Shown one piece after another: positions 16,001-23,416 of a stretch of 33,145 nt of DNA (positions are counted from its first letter, which is position 1; every line of letters begins with the position of its first letter). The stretch lies in contig JAOZMB010000023.1 of NCBI GenBank assembly GCA_029934515.1, positions 1 through 33,145 on the forward strand, in the 5' to 3' direction. The notes under the pieces were generated by a model, which worked only from the letters and a program-made list of their open reading frames with translations, was not told where the DNA came from and did not search any database. The position numbers and the translations under genes were made by a program. The DNA comes from Bacteroidales bacterium (GTDB lineage Bacteria > Bacteroidota > Bacteroidia > Bacteroidales > JAADGE01).

Positions 16001-18316
16001 CTCTGCAAGTTCATTATAAATATTTAGAGTAAAATTATAGTTAGTCTGCCATGAGTTTTTTTCCAATAAATCGTTAGCAATTTTCAAATAATCATAAGCT
16101 GGTAAATATGCAGATGATTGTTTTGCTTTCATTGTGGCTTTTAAATTTAATTCCGAGAGTTGTTGTCTTTCATGATTTTTCATTAAACTAATGCCGTAGT
16201 TAAGTTGATTAACAATATTAAAAATTTGTTTTGTCTGGCTTTCTTTATCAAGGAATTTTAACAGTAGTTTACCTGTTTGCAAATGGAAATTATTTTTTTT
16301 ACTATCTGGAATAGTGAAGTAAACGGCTTGTTGTATGCGGTCGTGTGCGAATTTATAGTTCTGGTTATCAAGCGGTATTATAATATTTTCGATGATTGCT
16401 GTTTCCAAATCATTTTTACATATTTGTTTATTTTTTTTGTAAATAACAGATAATATTTTCAGGTGGAAACGATTACCAATACATGCAGCTATTTTTAAAA
16501 TATCAAGGGTCGCCTTTGGAAGTTTACGAACTTTATTTATCATCAGCTCGATGACGTTATCAGTGATATTTTGTTTTTTTATTTCTGTTATGTTCCATTT
16601 CCATTTATTTTTAATAAAATCAAATTTCAGTAGCTCTTCTTCGTAAAGGTTTTTAAAAAATTGGATAGTAAAAAATGCGTTGCCAAAAGTTTTTGAATAT
16701 ATCAAATCTGACAATTTTTTTATATCTTCAGATTTTGTGTTTGCAAGACTATCTTTTACCAAATTGTTTACATCTGTCTGTTCTATATTTTCCAATTTAA
16801 TCTTTGAAATATATAGATTTTTTAAATTTTCAAATTCATGTAAAACAACAGTATTTATTTCATTGTTCCGATATGCAATTATACAGAACAAATATTTTAT
16901 TTCTGGGTCGACCAGCAAGTTTTTCAGAAGTTCGACAGACGAGCCATCAGCCCATTGTAAATCGTCAATAAAAATTACAAGCGGATGTTTGGCAGCAGAT
17001 ATAGCTTTTATAAAATTGCTCCAGACATAATTAAATCTGTTTTGTGCTTCTTTCCCGTCAAGTTTTGGAATCTCTGGTTGTTTGCCAATTATAAGTTCTA
17101 ATTCTGGGATTAAATTTGTTAAAACAGCACCAATATTTCCAACAGATTTTTGAATTAAATTTTTCCAATAATTTAATTTTTCGTCGTCTTCTTTTAGAAT
17201 TAGATTTACAAAATCTGTAAATGCCAAAATAACAGCACGATATGGAATATTTTTTTGAAGTAGGTCAAATTTACCTTCTATATAAAATCCAGCTTTTTTG
17301 CTTAAAGGTTTATGAATTTCGTGAATAAGTGCAGATTTTCCAACTCCTGAGTATCCAGAGAGTAATAATAATTCTTTATTTCCGTTACTTACTTTTTCAT
17401 AAATTTTATATAATTGTTTTATCTCATTTTCACGACCATATAATTTTTCAGGAATTGTGAGTTTGCCAGAGAAATCTTTTTCACCGAGCTTGCGACCTTC
17501 AATGTTTTTAAAACCTTGCTGGTTTATAAGTTGTTTAAGGTCATGCTTTAAACCGAATGCAGATTGGTATCTGTCTTCTGCATTTTTAGATAGCAATTTT
17601 AAAATAATATTAGATAAAAATTTCGGAATATTTGCGTTAATTTTATCTGGTTCAATAGGCATTTTTGCGATATGAGAATGGACTAAATCCATGTCATCTG
17701 TTTCCTGGAAAGGCAATTTTTTTGTAAACATTTCATATAAAACAACACCCAAAGAATATAAGTCTGTTCTATAATCAATACTTCTGTTCATGCGTCCTGT
17801 TTGTTCTGGCGAGATATATGCAAGTGTTCCTTCAAGGCGTTCTGGGTTCGACAAGTTTTGAGTTTTAAGAGTGTATCTTCCTGCAAGTCCGAAATCAATA
17901 ATATTAATTTCGTTTTTTTTGTTAATCAAAATATTATTTGAATTAATATCTTTGTGAATAATATTTTGTTGATGAATATGTCCAAGTGTTTGCGTAATAT
18001 TTATTGCTATTTTTAAAATATTTTCAATATTAACCAACTTATTAAGAGCTTTTCTTACAGTTTTTCCTTTAAAATATTCTAAAACCAAAATGTTTTTGCC
18101 GTTTATTTCATCTATATTTATAACTTTTCTTACTCCAGAAATATTTAGGTCTTTCGTAAATTCATATTCATTATTAAAACCGATTATTTGTTTTTCCGAT
18201 GGATACTCTGCATTCAAAACTTTGATAATAACGTCTTTATCGAAATTTTTATATTTTCCTTTGTATATAATTGAGTTTTTACTTTCGTAAATTTTTTGCA
18301 GATTTTTTGTATTCAT
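13058..18316 (-). CDS. Trifunctional Ser/Thr kinase - AAA ATPase/helical repeat - GAF - SpoIIE phosphatase signalling protein
   Basis: This 1752-residue cytoplasmic protein has four parts. The Ser/Thr kinase-like domain (about 5-265) has K32, HKDINSNN (D123, N128), DFG (D141) and SPEQTGR; its glycine loop is degenerate. The AAA/NACHT-like ATPase (about 290-600) has Walker A GYSGVGKS (321-328) and Walker B VIFIDD (447-452). A long helical, TPR-like region (about 650-1290) follows. A GAF sensor domain (about 1310-1470) leads through a coiled coil into a PP2C-type SpoIIE phosphatase (about 1507-1752) with metal-binding D1546 (SGDFYW), D1563 (ADCTGHG), D1690 (FSDG) and D1743/D1744. The family usually ends in a histidine kinase or a phosphatase; this is the phosphatase form. 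No partner anti-sigma or STAS gene is adjacent. It is a single-gene unit. Confidence 0.9.
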   Translation of the reverse strand: MNTKNLQKIYESKNSIIYKGKYKNFDKDVIIKVLNAEYPSEKQIIGFNNEYEFTKDLNISGVRKVINIDEINGKNILVLEYFKGKTVRKALNKLVNIENILKIAINITQTLGHIHQQNIIHKDINSNNILINKKNEINIIDFGLAGRYTLKTQNLSNPERLEGTLAYISPEQTGRMNRSIDYRTDLYSLGVVLYEMFTKKLPFQETDDMDLVHSHIAKMPIEPDKINANIPKFLSNIILKLLSKNAEDRYQSAFGLKHDLKQLINQQGFKNIEGRKLGEKDFSGKLTIPEKLYGRENEIKQLYKIYEKVSNGNKELLLLSGYSGVGKSALIHEIHKPLSKKAGFYIEGKFDLLQKNIPYRAVILAFTDFVNLILKEDDEKLNYWKNLIQKSVGNIGAVLTNLIPELELIIGKQPEIPKLDGKEAQNRFNYVWSNFIKAISAAKHPLVIFIDDLQWADGSSVELLKNLLVDPEIKYLFCIIAYRNNEINTVVLHEFENLKNLYISKIKLENIEQTDVNNLVKDSLANTKSEDIKKLSDLIYSKTFGNAFFTIQFFKNLYEEELLKFDFIKNKWKWNITEIKKQNITDNVIELMINKVRKLPKATLDILKIAACIGNRFHLKILSVIYKKNKQICKNDLETAIIENIIIPLDNQNYKFAHDRIQQAVYFTIPDSKKNNFHLQTGKLLLKFLDKESQTKQIFNIVNQLNYGISLMKNHERQQLSELNLKATMKAKQSSAYLPAYDYLKIANDLLEKNSWQTNYNFTLNIYNELAELSYLNGKYSKTEFYTKKINKNVSNILDKVNSYCSLINAYRAQSMFTESIQTGFKILSKFGINFPKKPSQLHIIFNFIKTSILLNIFGIDKFKNLPMMSNEHVKAQIKLIDVIGTSAYISNKKLVPLFITNVISLIIKYGHNLSSPYFISGYGIMMMTLNKTEQAYKFGKIAIHLQKKYNINQIKCSANYVNICFIKIWKTKLSEIIRSLVKNYKVGLEVGDSEFASYSLIYSHYYSLFAKTRLHKLKNKIDNDLIQIHRLNQKKSSVTHSILLQITSDLLNNYYNNIHSFTGKYFDNKGINDFIKEKDITGLVQFYISKSFILFVFNYIEKMEAVLDKLEEYKAGIMITYFYALANFYTSLCSLAIFENKNKSGQKEILKKVSENQKQMKIWAKHCPENFQNKYDIVEAEKFRILGKKELAESFYGKAIKGANKNNFLCEEAISWEAAGRFYLQEDNEILAKMYFQNAYKTYKIWGATAKLKQLENKYPQFIFEKQTSGSIISTDRDSTIISDSKTIIRESASLFDMTSIVKASHSLSGEVKLEKLLKTMLMLIMENAGADYAVIIRNENEKFLIEAKGKYGSENIELLQSKSLEKTEAVALNIVKYVIRTHKFLVIDNALSDKKYFNNEYIQKNKVKSVFCYPVIHKNKLVAVLYLENNLSTHVFTPSRIETINILSSQIAVSIENALLYKNLEVKVKQRTKELNQTNDKLQIIIKQVSKQKEELEENHQHITGSINYASRIQGAMLPREDLFKQYFAEHFIMFKPLDVVSGDFYWAKKIDNTLIYATADCTGHGVPGAFVSMLGMSLLNEIIGKNQNYAANKILEELRAAVKISLKQTEKQSLSKDGMDIALCVIDLKTNELQFSGAYNPLYIIRDGELINIKADRQPIGTHGREHAFTNHKIQLQKNDILYSFSDGYIDQFGGKNFRKFMSKKFRKLLLDIHDKPMNKQKIILETEFDKWRGKQEQIDDIVIIGTKI

Positions 18317-18339
18317 AATTCTAATTTACTCATTTTTAC

Positions 18340-18347
18340 CAAATTTA
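18340..18347 (-). promoter_or_regulatory. Candidate -7 box for the kinase/phosphatase gene
   Basis: The minus strand reads TAAATTTG, matching TAnnTTTG, 23 bases upstream of the start codon. A TTTG lies about 25 nt further upstream (18373-18376), slightly wider than the usual spacing. Confidence 0.4.
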
Positions 18348-18470
18348 TCAACAAAATTAATATTTTTTTTTGCAAACACTGTTTTTTATTAAATATTTTT
18401 GTTTTTTTTGTAAAATAAATAAAACTAACAATTATTGAAACAAAAAAAATTAACATTAATAAATTGAATT

Positions 18471-18845
18471 ATGAGATTAACAAAATTGTTTATTGTATTT
18501 GCAATTACTGGATTATTGTTTACAACATCTTGCGGTGGAGGAACAGATTCAAAAGTAGCTGATATGTGGTGTGAAATGATAAAACTTGAAAAAGAACGCA
18601 AAGAAACTGATGATGCCGCAAAGAAGAAAGAGTTGAAAACAAAAATAAAGACAATGTGGAAAGAGATAGAAGCTTTGGATAAAGAAATGAAAGAGAAATA
18701 CAAAGATGATAAAAAAGGTAAAGTAGAAGCTGGATTAGAAAATCAAAAACTACTGCTTGATTGTGATGCATTAGATGATAAAGGAAGAGAAGATTTGAAA
18801 GAACAAATAGAGAAAAATGAGGAAAAATTGAAAAACATGGAATAA
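18471..18845 (+). CDS. Small charged coiled-coil lipoprotein, unknown function
   Basis: The 124-residue protein has a signal sequence with lipobox FTTSC (Cys21), followed by a glycine linker and an almost entirely helical, Lys/Glu-rich mature region of heptad type (EKERKETDDAAKKKELKTKI). It should be anchored to a membrane facing the periplasm or the surface. Two other cysteines (WCEM, LDCDAL) could pair. I know no family for it; Lpp-like or envelope spacer roles are possible but unsupported. It diverges from the kinase/phosphatase gene across 154 bases and converges on ung. The hairpin in repeat C copy 3 may serve as its terminator. An overlapping minus-strand ORF in the track is a shadow. 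Confidence 0.72.
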   Translation: MRLTKLFIVFAITGLLFTTSCGGGTDSKVADMWCEMIKLEKERKETDDAAKKKELKTKIKTMWKEIEALDKEMKEKYKDDKKGKVEAGLENQKLLLDCDALDDKGREDLKEQIEKNEEKLKNME

Positions 18846-18871
18846 TTTAAAAAACATATTTAGGGCAAACG

Positions 18872-18978
18872 TATCAAAATATTTAAGTGATAGAAATCAA
18901 GGAATTACTATTTTGAAAATAAGTGAGTTTTAATGGTTTTAAAACATAACATATTGATAATCAAATATGTTATGTTTT
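18872..18978 (+). repeat. Dispersed repeat family C, copy 3 (most complete, with intact hairpin)
   Basis: This is the longest member, running from ATCAAAATATTTAAGTGAT to a closing hairpin. It lies in the 163-base gap between the convergent lipoprotein and ung genes. It contains both the first half shared with copy 1 and the second half shared with copies 2 and 4. Confidence 0.78.
18941..18978. terminator. 14-bp perfect hairpin, possible terminator between convergent genes
   Basis: Arms AAAACATAACATAT (18941-18954) and ATATGTTATGTTTT (18965-18978) pair perfectly around the 10-base loop TGATAATCAA. One further T follows on the plus strand. The stem is AT-rich, so it could be a repeat-borne structure as much as a true terminator. 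Confidence 0.5.
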
Positions 18979-19008
18979 TGATGTATTATTTATCTCATAA
19001 TTCAATCT

Positions 19009-19671
19009 TTACCATATAATTTCTTTTTTTCCTTTTTCTTTTAGAAATATGTTTGTTTTACTAAAATGCCTATTTCCGAAGAAACCTCTATACACAGAAA
19101 ACGGTGAAGGATGTGGCGACTGCAATACATAATGTTTATTTTTATCAATTATTTTGCCTTTTTTCTGAGCATAAGCGCCCCACAACAAAAATACAATGTC
19201 TTTTTTACTTTCTGATATTTTTTTAATAACTGAATCGGTAAACGTTTCCCAGCCTTTTCTTTGATGAGAACCAGCTTGTTTTGCACGTACTGTTAAAGTC
19301 GCATTCATAAGTAAAACTCCCTGCTCAGCCCAACGCTCAAGATTTCCATTCTCAGGAAAATCTATTCCTATATCAGATTTTATTTCTTTAAAAATATTAA
19401 CAAGCGAAGGAGGAGATTTTATATTTTCTCTTACTGAAAAACATAAACCATGTGCCTGACCTTTACCATGATATGGGTCTTGACCAAGTATAACAACTTT
19501 TACTTTATCAAAAGGACATAAATCAAAAGCACTAAAAATATCTCGCGCTGGAGGATATATTATATTTTGTGAATATTCTTTTTTTATAAAACTTACAAGC
19601 TCCGCAAAATAAGACTTCTCAAACTCATCATGCAAAACAGAACGCCACGTTTTTTCTATTCTTACATTCAT
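19009..19671 (-). CDS. ung: Uracil-DNA glycosylase (family 1)
   Basis: The enzyme removes uracil from DNA at the start of base-excision repair. At 220 residues it has normal length. All family 1 motifs are present: the water-activating loop GQDPYH (D65, H68), the uracil-binding LLMNATLTVR (N123), the GSHQRKGW segment and the HPSPFSVYRGF minor-groove loop (H187). It stands alone, divergent from gyrA across 154 bases and convergent with the small lipoprotein gene. The start is the ATG preceding MNVRIEKTWRSVL, which matches the usual N-terminus. Confidence 0.96.
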   Translation of the reverse strand: MNVRIEKTWRSVLHDEFEKSYFAELVSFIKKEYSQNIIYPPARDIFSAFDLCPFDKVKVVILGQDPYHGKGQAHGLCFSVRENIKSPPSLVNIFKEIKSDIGIDFPENGNLERWAEQGVLLMNATLTVRAKQAGSHQRKGWETFTDSVIKKISESKKDIVFLLWGAYAQKKGKIIDKNKHYVLQSPHPSPFSVYRGFFGNRHFSKTNIFLKEKGKKEIIW

Positions 19672-19710
19672 ATTATAAATTGGATATTAATAAAACTGGA
19701 AACCATAATT

Positions 19711-19728
19711 ATTTGTTAAATAACAAAT
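19711..19728. promoter_or_regulatory. Perfect 18-bp palindrome in the ung/gyrA divergent spacer
   Basis: ATTTGTTA-AA-TAACAAAT reads as an 8-bp inverted repeat with a 2-base centre. It lies between the ung start and the gyrA promoter box. It could be an operator or a chance AT palindrome; no regulator is implied by the sequence. Confidence 0.3.
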
Positions 19729-19792
19729 TTTAAATTACATTGTAAAAAAACAACAAAATTAAAAAATGTATTAATAATTAACAATTTTATCT

Positions 19793-19800
19793 TATATTTG
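19793..19800 (+). promoter_or_regulatory. Candidate -7 promoter box of gyrA
   Basis: TATATTTG matches TAnnTTTG exactly and lies 25 bases upstream of the gyrA ATG. The expected TTTG about 20 nt upstream is not clear. Confidence 0.5.
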
Positions 19801-19825
19801 CATGTTTTTTTAATTAAAGTAATCT

Positions 19826-22390
19826 ATGGAAGAAAAGTCAAGAATTATACCTGTGAATATTGAAAACGAAATGAAAACTGCATATATTGATTATTCAATG
19901 TCAGTTATTGTTTCGCGTGCGCTGCCTGATGTGCGCGATGGCATGAAACCAGTTCACAGGAGAGTATTATTTGGTATGAAAGAGTTAAGTTTGTATCATA
20001 AAAAATCGCATAAAAAATCGGCAAGGATAGTAGGAGAAGTGCTTGGTAAATATCACCCACACGGAGATAGTTCTGTTTATTTAACTATGGTAAGAATGGC
20101 ACAAGAATGGTCATTAAGATATCCTTTGGTAAACGGTCAAGGTAATTTTGGTTCAGTAGACGGAGACCCACCAGCAGCGATGAGATATACAGAAGCTAAA
20201 TTTGAAAAAATAGCAGAATCAACACTTACAGATATTGATAAAGAAACAGTTGATTTCCAACTAAATTTTGATGACACACTCGAAGAACCAACCGTATTGC
20301 CAACACGCATTCCGAACTTACTTATAAACGGAGCATCTGGAATTGCAGTAGGTATGGCAACAAATATGCCACCACACAACTTAAACGATACAATTGATGC
20401 AATAATTGAATATATCGAAAATAAAGACATCGAAATCGAAGAACTTATAAAAATTATTAAAGCTCCTGATTTCCCTACAGGCGCATCTATATACGGATAT
20501 CAAGGTGTAAAAGATGCATATAACACTGGAAGAGGAAGAGTATTGATGAGAGCAAAATCGCATATTGAAACAAATGCATCAGGACGCGAAAAAATAATAG
20601 TTACTGAAATTCCTTACCAAGTAAATAAAGCAGATTTAATATCAAAAGTAGGAGACCTTGTAAACCATAAAAAAATTGAAGGTATTGTTTATGCTAACGA
20701 TGAATCAGATAAAAACGGAATGCGTATTGTTTTTATTCTAAAAAAAGATGCAATTGCAAATGTCGTATTAAATAAACTTTATAAGTTTACGGCGCTGCAA
20801 ACTTCATTTAGCGTAAATAATATTGCTCTCGTAAAAGGTCGTCCAGTATTATTGAATCTAAAAGAATTAATAACATATTTTGTTGAGCATAGATACGATG
20901 TCGTATATAGACGAACAATATTTGAACTAAAAAAAGCAGAAGAGAGAGCGCATATTCTGAGCGGATTGATTATTGCTTTGGACAAACTTAATAAAATAAT
21001 AGCATTAGTAAGGGCTTCAAAGACAACATCGGAAGCACGCAGCGGATTGATAAATACTTTCTCTTTATCGACAATTCAGGTACAGGCAATACTTGATATG
21101 AAATTGCAAAAACTCACTGGATTAGAGATGGATAAAATAAGAACAGAGTATGTAGAGCTTCAAAAAATAATAGAAAACTTGAAAGCAATACTCGCAAGTA
21201 AAGAAATGCAAAAACAAATCATAAAAGAGGAACTGCTTGAAGTAAAAGAAAAATTTTACGACAAACGTAGAACAGAGATTATATATTCATCTGCCGAGTT
21301 TAATCCAGAAGATTTTTATGCCGACGATGAAGTTGTTATAACAATCTCTAATCTTGGATATATGAAAAGAACGGCACTCAAAGAATTTAAAATCCAAAAC
21401 CGTGGAGGACGAGGTTCGAAAGGTAGTGCTACGCGCGATAAAGATTTTGTAAGACACATGTATGTTGCTACGATGCACAATACATTACTTTTCTTTACCG
21501 AAAAAGGAAAATGCTTTTGGCTTAAAGTTTATGAACTTCCTGAGGGAAGCAAGATGTCAAAAGGTAGGGCAATTCAAAATTTGATAAATATTGAGCCAAC
21601 AGACAATCTGAAAGCATACATGAAAGTTACAACGCTAACAGATAAAGAATATCTTGATAATAAGAATATTGTTTTTGCGACTAAGAACGGAGTTGTTAAA
21701 AAAACAAAACTTGAAGCGTTCTCGCGACCAAGACAAAACGGAATTATTGCTATTTCTATACGAGAAGGAGATACATTAATTTCGGCTAAATTGACAAACG
21801 GAAATAATGATATTATGCTTGCCGCAAGAAAAGGTAAAGCTGTTCGTTTTAAAGAAACAGATGTTAGAACAATGGGCAGAACGGCATCGGGTGTTAGAGG
21901 AATAAGAATAGATAAAAATAATGACGAAGTAATAGGAATGATTTGTGTTGAGGCAAACAACGGACAAAGTGTATTGGTTGTTTCGGAAAACGGATACGGA
22001 AAACGCTCTTCGCTTAACGATTACAGGATTGCAAGAAGAGGTGGAAAAGGTGTTAAAACAATAAACATAACACCTAAAACAGGAGAACTAATAGCATTGA
22101 AAAATGTAACAGACGGCGATGACCTTATGATAGTAAACAAATCTGGAATTATAATCAGATTAAATGTAAACAATATCAGAATCGCAGGACGCGCAACGCA
22201 AGGAGTAAAACTTATTAATCTAAAAGACGGAGCCAATATTGCAGATGTTGCAAAGGTAGAAAAAAGCGAAGTCGTAGAAAAAGTTGATTTAGAAAGTGAT
22301 AAAAATATTACAAATAACGAAGAACAGGAAAAAAGCAAAATCACAAAACAAACTCTTGAAGAGATTGATTTAAAAGTCGATACAAAATAA
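19826..22390 (+). CDS. gyrA: DNA gyrase subunit A
   Basis: GyrA forms the DNA-cutting core of gyrase with GyrB and introduces negative supercoils. At 854 residues it has normal length. The N-terminal winged-helix/tower region holds the catalytic tyrosine Y121 (AAMRYTEAK). The C-terminal beta-pinwheel has a GyrA-box-type motif [10 protein letters not shown] (about 530-540) and a second RRGGKG-type turn, which favours gyrase over topoisomerase IV. A charged, disordered tail (about 820-854) ends the protein. In the quinolone-resistance-determining region the sequence is [10 protein letters not shown]: the residue matching E. coli Ser83 is Ser82, but that matching Asp87 is Leu86 (codon TTA at 20081). 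A TAnnTTTG box precedes the gene and a strong hairpin follows. Confidence 0.95.
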   Translation: MEEKSRIIPVNIENEMKTAYIDYSMSVIVSRALPDVRDGMKPVHRRVLFGMKELSLYHKKSHKKSARIVGEVLGKYHPHGDSSVYLTMVRMAQEWSLRYPLVNGQGNFGSVDGDPPAAMRYTEAKFEKIAESTLTDIDKETVDFQLNFDDTLEEPTVLPTRIPNLLINGASGIAVGMATNMPPHNLNDTIDAIIEYIENKDIEIEELIKIIKAPDFPTGASIYGYQGVKDAYNTGRGRVLMRAKSHIETNASGREKIIVTEIPYQVNKADLISKVGDLVNHKKIEGIVYANDESDKNGMRIVFILKKDAIANVVLNKLYKFTALQTSFSVNNIALVKGRPVLLNLKELITYFVEHRYDVVYRRTIFELKKAEERAHILSGLIIALDKLNKIIALVRASKTTSEARSGLINTFSLSTIQVQAILDMKLQKLTGLEMDKIRTEYVELQKIIENLKAILASKEMQKQIIKEELLEVKEKFYDKRRTEIIYSSAEFNPEDFYADDEVVITISNLGYMKRTALKEFKIQNRGGRGSKGSATRDKDFVRHMYVATMHNTLLFFTEKGKCFWLKVYELPEGSKMSKGRAIQNLINIEPTDNLKAYMKVTTLTDKEYLDNKNIVFATKNGVVKKTKLEAFSRPRQNGIIAISIREGDTLISAKLTNGNNDIMLAARKGKAVRFKETDVRTMGRTASGVRGIRIDKNNDEVIGMICVEANNGQSVLVVSENGYGKRSSLNDYRIARRGGKGVKTINITPKTGELIALKNVTDGDDLMIVNKSGIIIRLNVNNIRIAGRATQGVKLINLKDGANIADVAKVEKSEVVEKVDLESDKNITNNEEQEKSKITKQTLEEIDLKVDTK

Positions 22391-22423
22391 TAGATAGTCA
22401 TAAACGAGTAATGCTTTTTTATT

Positions 22424-22452
22424 ATAATCCAGATTATTACAATCTGGATTAT
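22424..22452 (+). terminator. Rho-independent-type terminator after gyrA
   Basis: A 12-bp perfect inverted repeat (ATAATCCAGATT / AATCTGGATTAT) around the loop ATTAC is followed by TTTTAT on the plus strand. It ends one base before the stop codon of the convergent deacetylase gene. The minus-strand side is preceded by Ts rather than followed by them, so termination of gyrA is the likelier role. Confidence 0.72.
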
Positions 22453-22453
22453 T

Positions 22454-23176
22454 TTATATAAAATTTGCAAGTCTAAGTCTTTTTCTATTTACAGTTTGTT
22501 TTTTTGATAATATTTTATTAAATATATCTGGTGTAAGTGCTTTAAATTTATATCCTTTTTCGGAAAAATATACGAGTGTATTAGACAATGAATAGAACAT
22601 ATTTTTTTCTGCTTTTACGTTGTCATGAAAGACAACAATCGAACCGGGACGCGTAAAATGTTTAACATTGCTGTAACATTCTTTCTTTGATATATTATAA
22701 GAAAAATCGTAAGATAAAACATCCCACAATACAACTTTATATTTTTTTTGTACTGCACATTGTTGCGAAAATTTCATTCGCCCATGCGGGGGGCGGAATA
22801 AATCAGATTTTATATATTGTGTTGCTTTGTCTATATCGTTAAGATATTCAGGTGTACTTGTTCGCATACCGCTTAAATGCGAATATGTATGATTGCCTGT
22901 TATATGACCTTTCTTTAATATTTTTTCATATATATTTGGATATTTTTTAACATTCTCACCTACACAAAAAAATGTCGCTTTTGCATCAAAAAAATCCAAA
23001 ACCTGTAATATCCTCTCTGTCATTTCAGGAATAGGTCCATCATCAAAAGTAAGATAAACAGTTTTAAGGGAAGTATTTATTTTCCAGACAACTTCATTCA
23101 TTACACTCTTAATTATTTTGGGTGGATGAATTAAAAGGTCTGATATTTTACGGTATCTTGGTCTTTTTATTTTCAT
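22454..23176 (-). CDS. Polysaccharide deacetylase (NodB/CE4 family)
   Basis: The 240-residue protein is a metal-dependent carbohydrate esterase that removes N-acetyl (or O-acetyl) groups from sugar polymers. The five NodB motifs are present: TFDDGP (D45, D46), HTYSH (H96, H100), RPPHGR (about 128-133), LWDVLSYDF and VFHDN (H184). No signal peptide or membrane segment is visible before the domain, unlike many family members, so the protein may act in the cytoplasm or be exported by an unrecognised route. Substrate cannot be told; peptidoglycan, chitin-like or capsular polymers are all possible. It is separated from the upstream DUF2723 gene by a strong terminator and so should have its own promoter. 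Confidence 0.9.
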   Translation of the reverse strand: MKIKRPRYRKISDLLIHPPKIIKSVMNEVVWKINTSLKTVYLTFDDGPIPEMTERILQVLDFFDAKATFFCVGENVKKYPNIYEKILKKGHITGNHTYSHLSGMRTSTPEYLNDIDKATQYIKSDLFRPPHGRMKFSQQCAVQKKYKVVLWDVLSYDFSYNISKKECYSNVKHFTRPGSIVVFHDNVKAEKNMFYSLSNTLVYFSEKGYKFKALTPDIFNKILSKKQTVNRKRLRLANFI

Positions 23177-23255
23177 ATTTTATTCGTTTTTTATGTTTAT
23201 TTAAAAACCTAAAAGGTCATGTTACGATAGAAACGAATATTTTATGAGAATATTA

Positions 23256-23292
23256 TAATATTTGTTAATATTTGTTAATATTTGTTAATATT
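23256..23292. repeat. 10-bp tandem repeat, about 3.7 units
   Basis: ATATTTGTTA is repeated three times without change, plus partial units at both ends. It lies in the 240-base gap upstream of the deacetylase gene, about 80 bases from its start codon. The rest of the gap holds a terminator and AT-rich sequence. Confidence 0.85.
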
Positions 23293-23328
23293 ATTTTATT
23301 TTTCATTATTACAATTTTTACAAGTCGT

Positions 23329-23391
23329 AAAAAAAGCCCCTGTATTCTTTTGTATTCCGAGTAGGAATATCAAAGAACACAAGACTTTTTG
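23329..23391 (-). terminator. Strong rho-independent terminator of the DUF2723 gene
   Basis: A long, nearly complete hairpin is centred on TATTCC-GAGTA-GGAATA and extends through TCTTT/AAAGA and TGTATTC/GAACACA. On the minus strand it ends in GGGGCTTTTTTT. It lies 26 bases past the DUF2723 stop codon. A shorter T run on the other side may allow some plus-strand termination. Confidence 0.8.
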
Positions 23392-23416
23392 TTTAGATTA
23401 TTTCAGAAGTTAACTT

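Noticed and set aside
20137-20430. Minus-strand ORFs inside gyrA (several in the track)
   Set aside because: They are antisense frames of a highly conserved gene, Ser/Ile-rich and without start signals.
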